Source: Dehalococcoidia bacterium (lineage in GTDB: Bacteria; Chloroflexota; Dehalococcoidia; DSTF01; JACRBR01). From it: a DNA stretch of 64,000 bases. Made by a program: the position numbers and the translations under genes. How positions within the stretch are numbered: position 1 is the first letter of the stretch; every line of letters starts with the position of its first letter. Under the pieces are notes generated by a model. The model was not told where the DNA came from. It did not search any database and was given only the letters and a program-made list of their open reading frames with translations. Location: positions 1 through 64,000 of the forward strand of contig JAKFYB010000019.1 in assembly GCA_021731085.1 (NCBI GenBank), given 5' to 3'. Positions 25,602 to 33,951 of the stretch are shown piece after piece.

Positions 25602-26426
25602 CTAGTCCCTAAACGACGCCAGAAACTCCTCATCACCCTGGTACAAATCCACGCCGCCGTTCACTCGATCCTTCAACAATTCCCTCGAGTAGAAGTGCTG
25701 CCCGCTGAGCGCTACGCCCTCGTCTCCACAAAGGTAGATCGCCGCCAACCCCATCGCCTCCGGCCGCTCGAGCATCGGCCCCACCTCCGGCATCGTCTCG
25801 TCGAGCCGGTAGAACAGCGTCCCCGGCGTCGGTACCCAACCGAGCGGCGATAGCGCAAACACACGGATATTGTGCTCGCGCTCTTCGTTCGCCAGCCCGA
25901 AAGACAACTCGCGGAGCGCGTGCTTCGTCAGTTTGTAGGCTATGTTCCCTGCCCCGCCCTGGTCCGCCGCGATCGATGAGATGTTGAAGATCACGCCGCC
26001 CCCCGCCGCGATCATGTGCGGCAGCGCCGCCTTGCTGCAGGCGATCGCGCCGCGCACATTCACGCGCCACATGATGTCCCAGCGCTTCAGCGGCATGTCG
26101 ACCAGTTTCGCTGGCGCCATAATCCCCGCGTTGTTAACGAGAATGTCGATGCGCCCGAACTCAGCCATCGTCCGCGCCACCATCCCCTCGATCTCAGCCT
26201 CGTCCGTCACGTCACAGCGCACAGGCAACGACCGCACACCGTACGACTCGAGCATCCGCGCCGTCTCAGCGATCGTCCCCTCCAGCTTGGACTGCCCTTC
26301 CGCCTCCGTCCGCGCCGCCACAACAACGCTGCAGCCCTCCTTCGCGAACTCCACCGCCATGTACTCACCCACACCGCGCGACGCCCCCGTAACAATCGCC
26401 ACCTTCCCGTCGAGTTTGCCTGCCAT
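25602..26426 (-). CDS. short-chain dehydrogenase/reductase
   Basis: 274-aa classical SDR with the full motif set: TGASRGVG (about 13-20), NNAG, NISS and YKLTK. Start ATG 26426 has AGGAGGA directly upstream. A longer frame would begin inside a family D repeat and was rejected. The C-terminal part (LYQGDEEF) lacks the common DGG ending. The substrate is unknown. Confidence 0.88.
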   Translation of the reverse strand: MAGKLDGKVAIVTGASRGVGEYMAVEFAKEGCSVVVAARTEAEGQSKLEGTIAETARMLESYGVRSLPVRCDVTDEAEIEGMVARTMAEFGRIDILVNNAGIMAPAKLVDMPLKRWDIMWRVNVRGAIACSKAALPHMIAAGGGVIFNISSIAADQGGAGNIAYKLTKHALRELSFGLANEEREHNIRVFALSPLGWVPTPGTLFYRLDETMPEVGPMLERPEAMGLAAIYLCGDEGVALSGQHFYSRELLKDRVNGGVDLYQGDEEFLASFRD

Positions 26427-26461
26427 ATGTCCTCCTGCCCGTATTACGGGTGGGTATTGCC

Positions 26462-26487
26462 TCATTCTGAGCGAAGCGAAGAATCTA
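26462..26487. repeat. dispersed repeat family D (inverted copy)
   Basis: CATTCTGAGCGAAGCGAAGAATCTAG, the complement of AGATTCTTCGCTTCGCTCAGAATG. Other copies: 48078, 53848, 54495 and 59761. Confidence 0.75.
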
Positions 26488-26604
26488 GTTTGCATTCCGC
26501 CGATGCCGTAGCGCCAGCGCAGAGGTCATCGTCCGTCGCCGGATCATCCGGAGTCACCAATGGGATGCGACAGCACCGAAGGAACCCCTAAAAGGATCAA
26601 TCGG

Positions 26605-26627
26605 AGCCTCTGTGCCTCTGTGTTTTC
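26605..26627. repeat. dispersed repeat family C (inverted copy)
   Basis: GCCTCTGTGCCTCTGTGTTTTCG, just downstream of the GNAT gene. Confidence 0.7.
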
Positions 26628-26640
26628 GTCGCTCCGAAAT

Positions 26641-27579
26641 TCACACCTGCTCCGCAAACACAGTCGGAGGCGTTTCCACCGACCGCCATTCGTACTCAAA
26701 CCCTAGATTCCGATCCTCGAACCCAACCGACCGATACAGCGCGATCCCCCGCTCGTTCGTGCGATTCGTCGAAACAAACGCTGTCCTCATCCCATGCTCC
26801 CGCAGAGCGCGCAAGCCCCGCAGCATCAACGCGCGGCCGAACCCTTTGCCCTGAAACGCAGGCCGCGTCCCCACAGGCTCGAACAACCCGATGCCGTTCG
26901 CCACATCAACCCACGACATCGCCGCCGCAACCACAACGCCATCCGGCCCGACGACAACGCTATCGAGATCAGCGTCATAGCCCGGAGCGTCGCTCCTCAA
27001 CGCCTGCCAAGTCTCCGACGTCGTGCTACTGCCCGGCGAGAACGCCTCGCGCTGACACGTCGCCCTACTCTCGATCTCGTCGTCCCGCATCGCGCGCGCC
27101 TCGAATCCCGCCGGCAGCGTCACGCATTCGATCTCATCCAGCTCGCTCCGAAACGCAATCCATCCCGTCTCCGTCGCCCGGAATCCCAGCGCTTCCAGCA
27201 GCCCGATCCGCTGAGCGTCGTCCGCAAACACCTCGAACGTACACAGCGGCTCCAGCCCATGCTCCGCCCGCCAGCGCAGGGTCGCTGCAAGCCCCCACCC
27301 AAGTACTTCGCGCTCGACGTGACCGCCACGCAACTCAGGCGTGACCTGCGCGCTGAACCCCGACGCCGACTCCAGCATCACGAAGCCGACGACGGCGCCG
27401 CCGTCCTCCCACACCTCGATGATCTCCGACAGCGGAAACCCGTGCGGCCCAAAGGCCCGCCACTGCAGGTCGCCCGGATGCATGTACCCGGAGTCCAGCG
27501 AAGCAGCCAGCCCTGCCTCCAACACCCGCGTCATCTCCACAATGTCAGAAATGTCGCCGTAGGGTCTGTGCGTAGTCAC
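26641..27579 (-). CDS. tandem GNAT acetyltransferase
   Basis: 312-aa protein with two GNAT folds. The C-terminal fold is well conserved: VGTRPAFQGKGFGRALMLRG holds the acetyl-CoA-binding R/QxxGxG/A segment (about 235-255), followed by STNRTNERGIALYRSVGFED. The N-terminal fold (about 20-150) is more divergent and lacks a clean P-loop. The start is GTG 27579. The acceptor is unknown. Confidence 0.85.
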   Translation of the reverse strand: MTTHRPYGDISDIVEMTRVLEAGLAASLDSGYMHPGDLQWRAFGPHGFPLSEIIEVWEDGGAVVGFVMLESASGFSAQVTPELRGGHVEREVLGWGLAATLRWRAEHGLEPLCTFEVFADDAQRIGLLEALGFRATETGWIAFRSELDEIECVTLPAGFEARAMRDDEIESRATCQREAFSPGSSTTSETWQALRSDAPGYDADLDSVVVGPDGVVVAAAMSWVDVANGIGLFEPVGTRPAFQGKGFGRALMLRGLRALREHGMRTAFVSTNRTNERGIALYRSVGFEDRNLGFEYEWRSVETPPTVFAEQV

Positions 27580-27650
27580 GTAGCTCGTTTCGATTCTGTC
27601 GCGGTGCGCCGGCCGGAGATCCGACCTCCGAACTCCGATGTCCAGGCGAC

Positions 27651-28193
27651 CTAGATCCGCGGCCCCCGCCGCTGGTCCGGCTCCGCGCCGCCGACGAACT
27701 TCGGCTTATAGTCCGGATCCCGTCCCGCCATCTGGTCCCGGTGCATCCGATCGTGCCGGTAGTACGACCGCAGCCACTGCATCACCGTCAGCTTCCCGAA
27801 CATCGGCTGGCTCGCCGTGCGCTCGAACTGCTCCGGCGACATCCCTTCTATAAGTAGAAGCGTGGTCGCGCGCTGTTCGCGTAGCTGCGCCGTCAATTCC
27901 TCCACAGATTTGCCCTGCGCCGCATCCAGCCGGATCGCCGGCCGCTCCGGCCGAACGTCGCTCACGTCCGGGTCGTCGGCCTCAAGCGCCCGCTCGACCC
28001 ACGCCCTGTACGCCGTCTCCATCTCCGCAAGGTGCGCAAGCTGCTGCTTCACCGACCACTGCCCCTCGCCTTCACCGTCAGGCGGCTCGAAGCTGGCGGC
28101 CTCGTCCGAAAATCCCTCCGCCTGACCGAGAAGCGCATCCCGCTGCTCGGACATCTTGTCAAGTAACTCCCTGATCGCTTCCTGGGTCGCCAT
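27651..28193 (-). CDS. DinB-like protein
   Basis: 180-aa DinB/DUF664-type four-helix protein. VKQQLAHLAEMETAYRAWVE and LRSYYRHDRMHRDQM supply the metal-site histidines. Start ATG 28193 was chosen to begin at the first helix (MATQEAIRELLDKM). The protein is a paralogue of the DinB at 11831-12364, though not closely related. Function unknown; thiol transferase or stress roles are known in the family. Confidence 0.83.
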   Translation of the reverse strand: MATQEAIRELLDKMSEQRDALLGQAEGFSDEAASFEPPDGEGEGQWSVKQQLAHLAEMETAYRAWVERALEADDPDVSDVRPERPAIRLDAAQGKSVEELTAQLREQRATTLLLIEGMSPEQFERTASQPMFGKLTVMQWLRSYYRHDRMHRDQMAGRDPDYKPKFVGGAEPDQRRGPRI

Positions 28194-28350
28194 GCGAATT
28201 ACCCCTGACTCCAGATTCAACTCAGCTTCAATCCCCGCTGGCCCGCCCTTTCCGCGCCGTTATGCCCCTATGACATCCCGCCGCCACGCCCGTAACGCAC
28301 CTGCAAGTCGCCCGTTTGATCTTGATGTCAAGGGTATCGGAGACGAAGTG

Positions 28351-28581
28351 ATGGCCAAACGAGATCCAGAGCGCACAGAACGACTCCGCAGAGCGGTGCG
28401 CTACATGCTCGACCACGGGACGCTCGTTCAGGGCAGCCAGTCTCGCCTCGCCGAGCACTTCAAGGTCACGCGACAGCGCGTCCACCAGATCGTCGTCGAG
28501 GAGCGCCAGCGCGACCCCGGCAGCCAAACCTCAGAAAAAGCGATGGCTCGTCCCGCCGAGCCATCGTGGCGGGCTTCCTAG
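28351..28581 (+). CDS. small HTH protein, first of a tandem pair
   Basis: 76-aa protein: MAKRDPERTERLRRAVRYML followed by a helix-turn-helix SRLAEHFKVTRQRVHQIV and a charged tail. The HTH resembles sigma-70 region 4 or Crp-like recognition helices. The next gene encodes a close paralogue; about 75% of the first 55 residues are identical by eye. Its last codons overlap a strong hairpin, so the annotated C-terminus may include terminator sequence. The target is unknown; the pair could act as nucleoid or regulatory proteins. Confidence 0.78.
   Translation: MAKRDPERTERLRRAVRYMLDHGTLVQGSQSRLAEHFKVTRQRVHQIVVEERQRDPGSQTSEKAMARPAEPSWRAS
28541..28566 (-). terminator. intrinsic terminator-like hairpin at the end of the first HTH gene
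   Basis: CGATGGCTCG-TCCCGC-CGAGCCATCG is a perfect 10-bp stem. On the minus strand it is followed by CTTTTTCTG, so it best fits termination of leftward transcription. Confidence 0.55.
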
Positions 28582-28632
28582 CTCGCAAAGAAACCATCGT
28601 GTCGGTTTATTCGTAGACGGAGTATCAAACCT

Positions 28633-28821
28633 ATGGCAAAGCGGGATCCACAGCGCACACAGAAGCTCCGCATCGCCGTCCGCTACCTGCTTGAGCGCGA
28701 CTGCATGGCGAAGGGCAACCAGTCACGCCTCGCGGAGCACTTCAAGGTCTCGCGCCAGCGCGTCCACCAGATCGTCGTCGAAGAACGCCAGCGCGACCAC
28801 CAACCCACCATGGCCCACTGA
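28633..28821 (+). CDS. small HTH protein, second of a tandem pair
   Basis: 62-aa paralogue: MAKRDPQRTQKLRIAVRYLL, then SRLAEHFKVSRQRVHQIVVE. It is separated from the first copy by 51 bp that include its own upstream AT-rich stretch (TTTATTCG and TATCAAACC), so it may have its own promoter. Differences cluster between the two helices (ERDCMAKGN versus DHGTLVQGS), the region that would tune specificity. A terminator-like hairpin follows. Function unknown. Confidence 0.78.
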   Translation: MAKRDPQRTQKLRIAVRYLLERDCMAKGNQSRLAEHFKVSRQRVHQIVVEERQRDHQPTMAH

Positions 28822-28847
28822 ACCAACATCACCAGCACGCACAAAAC

Positions 28848-28873
28848 GAAGGTAGGTCGATGGACCTGCCTTC
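28848..28873. terminator. bidirectional terminator between HTH gene and dgt
   Basis: GAAGGTAGGTC-GATG-GACCTGCCTTC forms an 11-bp stem with one non-Watson-Crick pair. The plus strand continues TTCG and the minus strand GTTTTGTG, so it can serve both convergent genes. Confidence 0.6.
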
Positions 28874-28997
28874 TTCGCGTCCGTTGCAACGGCGCATCGG
28901 ACGATCGTGTAGGAGCGTTCGATTTGCAGAGATTTCTGCCGCCCTCGTCGTGCAGCCGAACTGCCTTACCGTTCCGAAGACTGACGACCTCCGACCC

Positions 28998-30125
28998 TTA
29001 GCCACTGAAGCCGAGCCGCTCCGCCGTCGCCACAGCAAAGTGATCCGTCATACCGGAGATGTAGTCCGCAACACGACGCGCCAGCGGGTCCTCGATCCGC
29101 GCGTACTCCGACTTCGCGATCGCGTCCGGGTTCGCCATGTACCACGACCAAAGGAACTCGATTAGCCGCCGCGCCCGCTCCGCCTCCGCCAGCCGCTCCT
29201 CCCACAGGTACACGTTGTCGAACATGTAGTCCCGCAGCTCGTCCGCCGCCGCCGACGCCTCCGCTCCCATCACGATCACGGCCGTCCCGTCGCGCGCCGC
29301 CTGCGCTCCCTCCCACGACGCATCGACGATGTCGCTCACTAGCACATCGATCCGCCGCGAGTGCGTGTCACCGAGCACGACGCGCGCGTTCGCCGGCAGA
29401 TCCTCCGCGCGCAACAGCCCCGCGCGGATCGCGTCCGCGATGTCGTGATTCAAGTACGCAACCGAGTCCGCAAGCCGCACTATCTGCCCCTCGAGCGTCG
29501 ACGCCAGCGGCGCACCCCACACCTCCGCCGACCAGTGCCGCTCCTCAAGCTCCTCGAAGATGCCCTCGCGCGGCTTCGAGTGCTTGAGGATTCCCTCGCG
29601 AACCTCCCACGTCAGGTTCAGCCCGGCCCCCGACGCCTCTAACAGATCGACGATGCGCACACTCTGTTCGTTATGCCGGAACCCGTCCGGCAGCAGGTCG
29701 CCCAGGGCCTGCTCGCCTGCGTGCCCGAATGGCGTATGCCCCAGGTCGTGCCCCAGCGCGATCGCCTCGGCGAGGTCCTCGTTGAGATTGAGCGCCCGCG
29801 CGATGGTCCGAGCGATCTGCGCGACCTCCAACGTGTGCGTCAGCCGTGTCACGTAGTGGTCGCCCGTCGGCGCGATGAACACCTGCGTCTTGTGCTTCAG
29901 CCGCCGGAACGCCTTGCTGTGGATGATCCGGTCGCGGTCGCGCTGGTACTCCGTCCGCATATCCGAAGGCGCCTCGTGCCGCAGCCGCCCCTTCGACTCC
30001 ACAACACGCATCGCCCCCGGCGCGAACAACCGCTCCCGCTCTTCCAGCCGCAACCGCACGCCCTCGTGCGGCCGCCAACCCTCACCCATCGCATCACCAT
30101 CACTCATCGCATCACCATCACTCAT
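28998..30125 (-). CDS. dgt: deoxyguanosinetriphosphate triphosphohydrolase-like protein
   Basis: 375-aa HD-domain dNTPase that cleaves dNTPs to deoxynucleoside and triphosphate. Signature segments: TEYQRDRDRIIHSKAFRRLK, THTLEVAQIARTIA (first metal His), GHDLGHTPFGHAGE (HD pair) and a later DIADAIRAG metal-site Asp. Starts are possible at 30125, 30107 and 30089, because an 18-bp direct repeat encodes MSDGDA twice. ATG 30125 is preferred because TACAAT lies exactly seven bases upstream, the leaderless arrangement. In many bacteria dgt sits beside dnaG and rpoD; here it does not. Confidence 0.9.
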   Translation of the reverse strand: MSDGDAMSDGDAMGEGWRPHEGVRLRLEERERLFAPGAMRVVESKGRLRHEAPSDMRTEYQRDRDRIIHSKAFRRLKHKTQVFIAPTGDHYVTRLTHTLEVAQIARTIARALNLNEDLAEAIALGHDLGHTPFGHAGEQALGDLLPDGFRHNEQSVRIVDLLEASGAGLNLTWEVREGILKHSKPREGIFEELEERHWSAEVWGAPLASTLEGQIVRLADSVAYLNHDIADAIRAGLLRAEDLPANARVVLGDTHSRRIDVLVSDIVDASWEGAQAARDGTAVIVMGAEASAAADELRDYMFDNVYLWEERLAEAERARRLIEFLWSWYMANPDAIAKSEYARIEDPLARRVADYISGMTDHFAVATAERLGFSG

Positions 30126-30443
30126 CGCCGCGATTGTACCGCCACGCCCCCACACCCGTGCGACAGCGCCACACCACCGCCGGAGCGCGGGCCCGCCCCT
30201 GGCGGCTTTCAGCCCGCGTCGTCGGATGAAACCAGAGTTCGATGCAACGGCGCCACCCGCTCGTCGAGTAGGGGCGCTGCTTGCCGCGCCCTCGCCGCGC
30301 ACCACCCATCCCCACGCGACAGCGCCGTGCCACCTCACCCATCGATCAAACCACGCTCTTCCCTTGAGAAACAGGGCCGGGGCAAGCAGAAGGGAGGGGC
30401 CGTGAACGGCCCCTCCCTCCATCCCGAGACCAGTCGGGCAGGG
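30126..30443. other. intergenic region with repeat B copy and a terminator
   Basis: No gene is supported in this gap. It holds the dgt promoter, a family B-like repeat (GGCGGCTTTCAGCCCGCG, about 30190-30222), GC-rich filler and the terminator of the dockerin gene. Confidence 0.6.
30392..30417 (-). terminator. terminator of the dockerin-protein gene
   Basis: GGGAGGGGCCGT-GA-ACGGCCCCTCCC is a perfect 12-bp stem, 27 bp beyond the stop codon. The minus strand continues with TTCTGCTTG. Confidence 0.7.
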
Positions 30444-31472
30444 TCAGTCCTCCAGAATCGGCGTGTTGGTTGCCGTCGGTGACGCCGGCGTCTTGGTTGC
30501 CGTTGGTGGAGCAGACGTCTTGGTCGCCGTCGGTGGAGCAGACGTCTTCGTCGCCGTCGGTGGAGCAGACGTCTTGGTCGCCGTCGGTGGAGCAGACGTC
30601 TTCGTCGGCGTGGGCGTCGCCCCATCCTGCCGACACTTCCGTCCCAACTGCCAGAACGCAAGCTCAACATCTCGACCACTCACACGACCATCGCGATTGA
30701 TGTCGTACCGCGCGTCATACGGCCTTCGCGTCTGCCATGCGATCCGCGCAACATCATCCCACCGCACACGTCCGTCCCCGTTCACGTCCGCACACCGCCG
30801 CCCGTTCGTCGGCGGCGCGACCGTCGGCGTCGCCGTCGCGGGTCGAGGAGTTGACGTGCGCGTCGCAGTTGCAGGAACTGCCGTCGGCGTTCGTGTCGCG
30901 GTCGGCGGAACCGCCGTATTCGTGCGCGTCGCGGTCGCCGGAACCGCCGTGCTGGTGCGCGTTGCCGTCGGTGGCACAGGTGTGTTCGTGCGCGTGGCCG
31001 TCGGTGGCACGGGCGTGCTCGTCGCAGTCGGCGGCACCGGCGTCGGCGTGTTCGTCGCCGTCGGTGGGACTGGCGTATTCGTGCGTGTTGGCGTCGCGGT
31101 CGGATTGCCGACGATGATCGTCACCGTGCGCGTCGCCTGGCCCCCACGCGGATCCGTCGCCCGAAGCATGATGACGTGCGTCCCCACCACGAGGTTATTC
31201 CGCGTGAACGACGTCCCCGTCCCCAACCCCGGCTGCAGGTTCGAGTTCCAGATCATCTGAACGCCGCCCAACGCCCCTGTCTCCGGATCGATCGCCGTTC
31301 CCGAAAACTGGATCGTCGCTCCCGGTGCGAACACATCCCCGTTCGCAGGCGATGTGATCGTCACGACGGGCGGTTGGTTGCCGCCCGCGTGCGCGACATC
31401 CGGCGACAACCGGACGCCGAACAGTGCGATCAGCAGTAACAGAGCAGGTGTGAGCAGGTAGATGCGCAGCAT
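30444..31472 (-). CDS. secreted Ig-like/dockerin protein with TP-rich linkers
   Basis: 342-aa exported protein. Signal peptide about 1-29 (ends VAHA), Ig/PKD-like domain about 33-120 (ITSPANGDVFAPGATIQFSG), first TP-rich linker with PPTATRT repeats about 124-228, then a dockerin type I-like module about 231-285 with paired calcium loops DVNGDGRVRWDD and DINRDGRVSGRD. A second TP-rich linker (PPTATKTSA repeats) completes it. Dockerins bind cohesin domains; a cohesin-like module is encoded 4 kb away at 33952-36306. This is not evidence of a cellulosome, since no glycoside hydrolase is attached. The final residues (NTPILED) lack a membrane anchor. Confidence 0.85.
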   Translation of the reverse strand: MLRIYLLTPALLLLIALFGVRLSPDVAHAGGNQPPVVTITSPANGDVFAPGATIQFSGTAIDPETGALGGVQMIWNSNLQPGLGTGTSFTRNNLVVGTHVIMLRATDPRGGQATRTVTIIVGNPTATPTRTNTPVPPTATNTPTPVPPTATSTPVPPTATRTNTPVPPTATRTSTAVPATATRTNTAVPPTATRTPTAVPATATRTSTPRPATATPTVAPPTNGRRCADVNGDGRVRWDDVARIAWQTRRPYDARYDINRDGRVSGRDVELAFWQLGRKCRQDGATPTPTKTSAPPTATKTSAPPTATKTSAPPTATKTSAPPTATKTPASPTATNTPILED

Positions 31473-31749
31473 GGACGACTCCCCTTCGATTCAGTTCTCG
31501 ATGGATTGCCGCCCTGTGTCAGTGCCCGGTGGTCCCGCTTGGCCACCCACATCCATGTCCGGCTCCGACTCCCCTCCAAACACACAATCGGACCCGTGGA
31601 AGAAACCTGAACAGCATTTCATGGAAACCCACTTCCGAGATCGCCCGGTGCGAGCTGCACGTTGCGCCTGCCACTTCTGGCCTTGCCAGCCTGAACCCGC
31701 CCCCTACAATGCCCTCAACCCTCAGATTCAATACCCCGGAGGCACCGAC

Positions 31750-32928
31750 ATGAGCCGCCCCGTCCTGCGTACCCGTCTCTGCGACATCCTCGACATCGAA
31801 TACCCCATCATCCTCGCCGGCATGGGCGGCGTCGCCACAGCAGAACTCGTCGCCGCCGTCTCCGAAGCCGGCGGCCTCGGCGTCGTTGGCGCTGCTTCCA
31901 TGCCCGCCGACGAGATCGAGCGGCAGGTTCGGCGCATCCGCGACCTCACGTCGAAGCCCTTCGGCGTCGACGTCCTCCTCCCATCCGGCGTCGCCAGCGC
32001 ACCAACCCCACCCAAATCCGAGGACAATAAGGAGAAGCAACCCGCCCAGGTCGACGCCTCGCCCAAGCGCCCACGTGACTACCTCCCGGCCCCCTACCAG
32101 GAGTTCATCACCAAAGCCGAGGGCGAGTTCAAGCTCCCCGCCCGCAAGCAGGACGAGGACTTCTCGCAGGGCATGCGCCGCATCGGCTCCGGCGATTTCT
32201 CGAAGAAGCAGGTCGAAGCCATCCTCGACCTCAAGGTCCCCATCTTCGCCGCCGGTCTCGGCAACCCCGGCCCCTACGTCGACGCCTTTCACGCGTACGG
32301 CGCCAAGGTCATCGGCCTCGTCGGCAACGTGAAGAACGCCCGCCGCATCGCTGACTCCGGCACTGACGTCGTCGTCGCGCAGGGCACGGAGGCCGGCGGC
32401 CACACCGGCCGCATCGGCACGCTCGCCCTCCTCCCGCAGGTCATCGACGCCGTCGCCCCGACGCCCGTCTGCGCCGCCGGCGGCATCGGCGACGGCCGTG
32501 GCATCGCGGCAGCTCTGGCAGCTGGCTGCGACGGCGTCTGGATCGGCACCGCCTTCCTCGTCTCGAAGGAAGCGTCGTGGCCCGACCTCCTGAAGGAACG
32601 CATTCTCGCCGCCACCGAAGAGGACACGCGCGTCACCCGCCTCTACAGTGGAAAGACCATGCGCAACATCAACAACCCCCTCATCGAGTACTGGGAGGGC
32701 CAGAAGCTCGACGCGCTCCCCATGGGCATGCAGGGCATCGTCTCCGGCGAGATCATGTCCGGCGCCCGCGAGGCGAACAAGCTGGAGCTCCTCATGAACC
32801 CCGCCGGCCAGATCAGCGGCATGCTCCACGAGATGCGTCCCGCAAAAGCCATCTTCGAGGAGATGGTGAAGGAAGCAGCAGAGATCCTGAGCGAAGACCT
32901 CAAGCGCCGCGTCACGGCATCGGTATGA
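31750..32928 (+). CDS. FMN-dependent nitronate monooxygenase/enoyl-reductase family protein
   Basis: 392-aa TIM-barrel flavoprotein of the NMO/FabK family. N-terminal LCDILDIEYPIILAGMGGV (flavin phosphate end), then VVAQGTEAGGHTGRIGTLAL with the His of the active site, and VCAAGGIGDGRGIAAALAAG. An unusual charged insert of about 60 residues (about 85-150; PPKSEDNKEKQPAQ) interrupts the barrel. Start ATG 31750 has CGGAGG upstream; an earlier in-frame start would add spacer sequence. Four-base overlap with the following SDR suggests the two reduce or oxidise the same metabolite. Confidence 0.86.
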   Translation: MSRPVLRTRLCDILDIEYPIILAGMGGVATAELVAAVSEAGGLGVVGAASMPADEIERQVRRIRDLTSKPFGVDVLLPSGVASAPTPPKSEDNKEKQPAQVDASPKRPRDYLPAPYQEFITKAEGEFKLPARKQDEDFSQGMRRIGSGDFSKKQVEAILDLKVPIFAAGLGNPGPYVDAFHAYGAKVIGLVGNVKNARRIADSGTDVVVAQGTEAGGHTGRIGTLALLPQVIDAVAPTPVCAAGGIGDGRGIAAALAAGCDGVWIGTAFLVSKEASWPDLLKERILAATEEDTRVTRLYSGKTMRNINNPLIEYWEGQKLDALPMGMQGIVSGEIMSGAREANKLELLMNPAGQISGMLHEMRPAKAIFEEMVKEAAEILSEDLKRRVTASV

Positions 32929-33755
32929 CGATGTCCGACGCCCTCACCAACCACCACATCCTCATCACCGGCGGCGGCTCCGGCATCGGTCTCGCCACCG
33001 CCACCCGGCTCCGCAACGACGGCGCGACCGTCACCATCATGGGACGCAACGCCGACAAGCTCGCCGCTGCCGCCACCACTCTGCGCTCGACCGATGGTCC
33101 TGAAGTGCGTACAGCGTCAGGCGACGTCGCCAACGAAGCTGACGTCATCGCCGCAGTCAAGACCGCAGTCGACGCAAACGGCGCCCTCCACGGATGCGTC
33201 GCCGCCGCCGGCACCGGCACCCTCGGCCCCACGCTCGACATGCCTCTCGACCAGTGGAACAACGTCCTCAACACCAACCTCACCGGCGCCATGCTCACCA
33301 TCAAGCACGCCGGCAAAGCGATGGTCAACGGCGGCGGCAGCATCGTCGGCATCTCGTCGATCGCCGGCGTCCTCACACACCGCTGGATGACGGCCTACTG
33401 CGTCTCCAAGGCCGCACTCGAGATGCTCGTCCGCAACGCCGCCGACGAGCTTGGTGGTGTCGGCATCCGGGTCAACGCCGTCCGCCCCGGCCTCGTCCCC
33501 ACCGACCTCGCCGCCGGCCTCGTCAACAACCCCGCAGTCAACGCCGACTACCTCGACCAGATGCCCATGCGCCGCCTCGGCACCACTGACGACATAGCCA
33601 ACATCGTCCGCTTCCTCGTTGGCCCCGAGTCCACCTGGATCACCGGCCAGGTCATCGCCGCCGACGGTGGCCACACCCTCCGCCGCGGCCCCGACCTCGA
33701 CAGCACCATCAACCAGTTCATGAAGGTCACCCAACAACACCCCTACCTCCCCTGA
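32925..33755 (+). CDS. short-chain dehydrogenase/reductase
   Basis: 276-aa SDR with TGGGSGIG (about 15-22), GISSIAG, YCVSK and a C-terminal TGQVIAADGG. The start overlaps the previous gene's stop as ATGA (a second ATG is six bases on). The operon with a FabK/NMO-like flavoprotein suggests action on fatty acyl or alkyl substrates, which is inference. Confidence 0.9.
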   Translation: MTMSDALTNHHILITGGGSGIGLATATRLRNDGATVTIMGRNADKLAAAATTLRSTDGPEVRTASGDVANEADVIAAVKTAVDANGALHGCVAAAGTGTLGPTLDMPLDQWNNVLNTNLTGAMLTIKHAGKAMVNGGGSIVGISSIAGVLTHRWMTAYCVSKAALEMLVRNAADELGGVGIRVNAVRPGLVPTDLAAGLVNNPAVNADYLDQMPMRRLGTTDDIANIVRFLVGPESTWITGQVIAADGGHTLRRGPDLDSTINQFMKVTQQHPYLP

Positions 33756-33791
33756 AGATCTTGCAATCAGCGCCGCGAGGCTCCATTGGTC

Positions 33792-33820
33792 TTGACGCTC
33801 CCCGAGTACCAACGTACTAT
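33792..33820 (+). promoter_or_regulatory. sigma-70 promoter upstream of the kelch gene
   Basis: TTGACG (33792-33797), 17-bp spacer, TACTAT (33815-33820). The likely start near 33828 gives a leader of about 120 bases. Confidence 0.65.
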
Positions 33821-33951
33821 CGCGTCAGTGAACCGGACTCCCCCGCCACGTCCGATTCCAGCCACGGCCCTGGATTAAGCGGAGTGCCTCAACAGGTCGC
33901 TCTCGCAAGGATGCAATGCTCTCCGACTCGCTCGGAAAGCTGGGAGCATGT

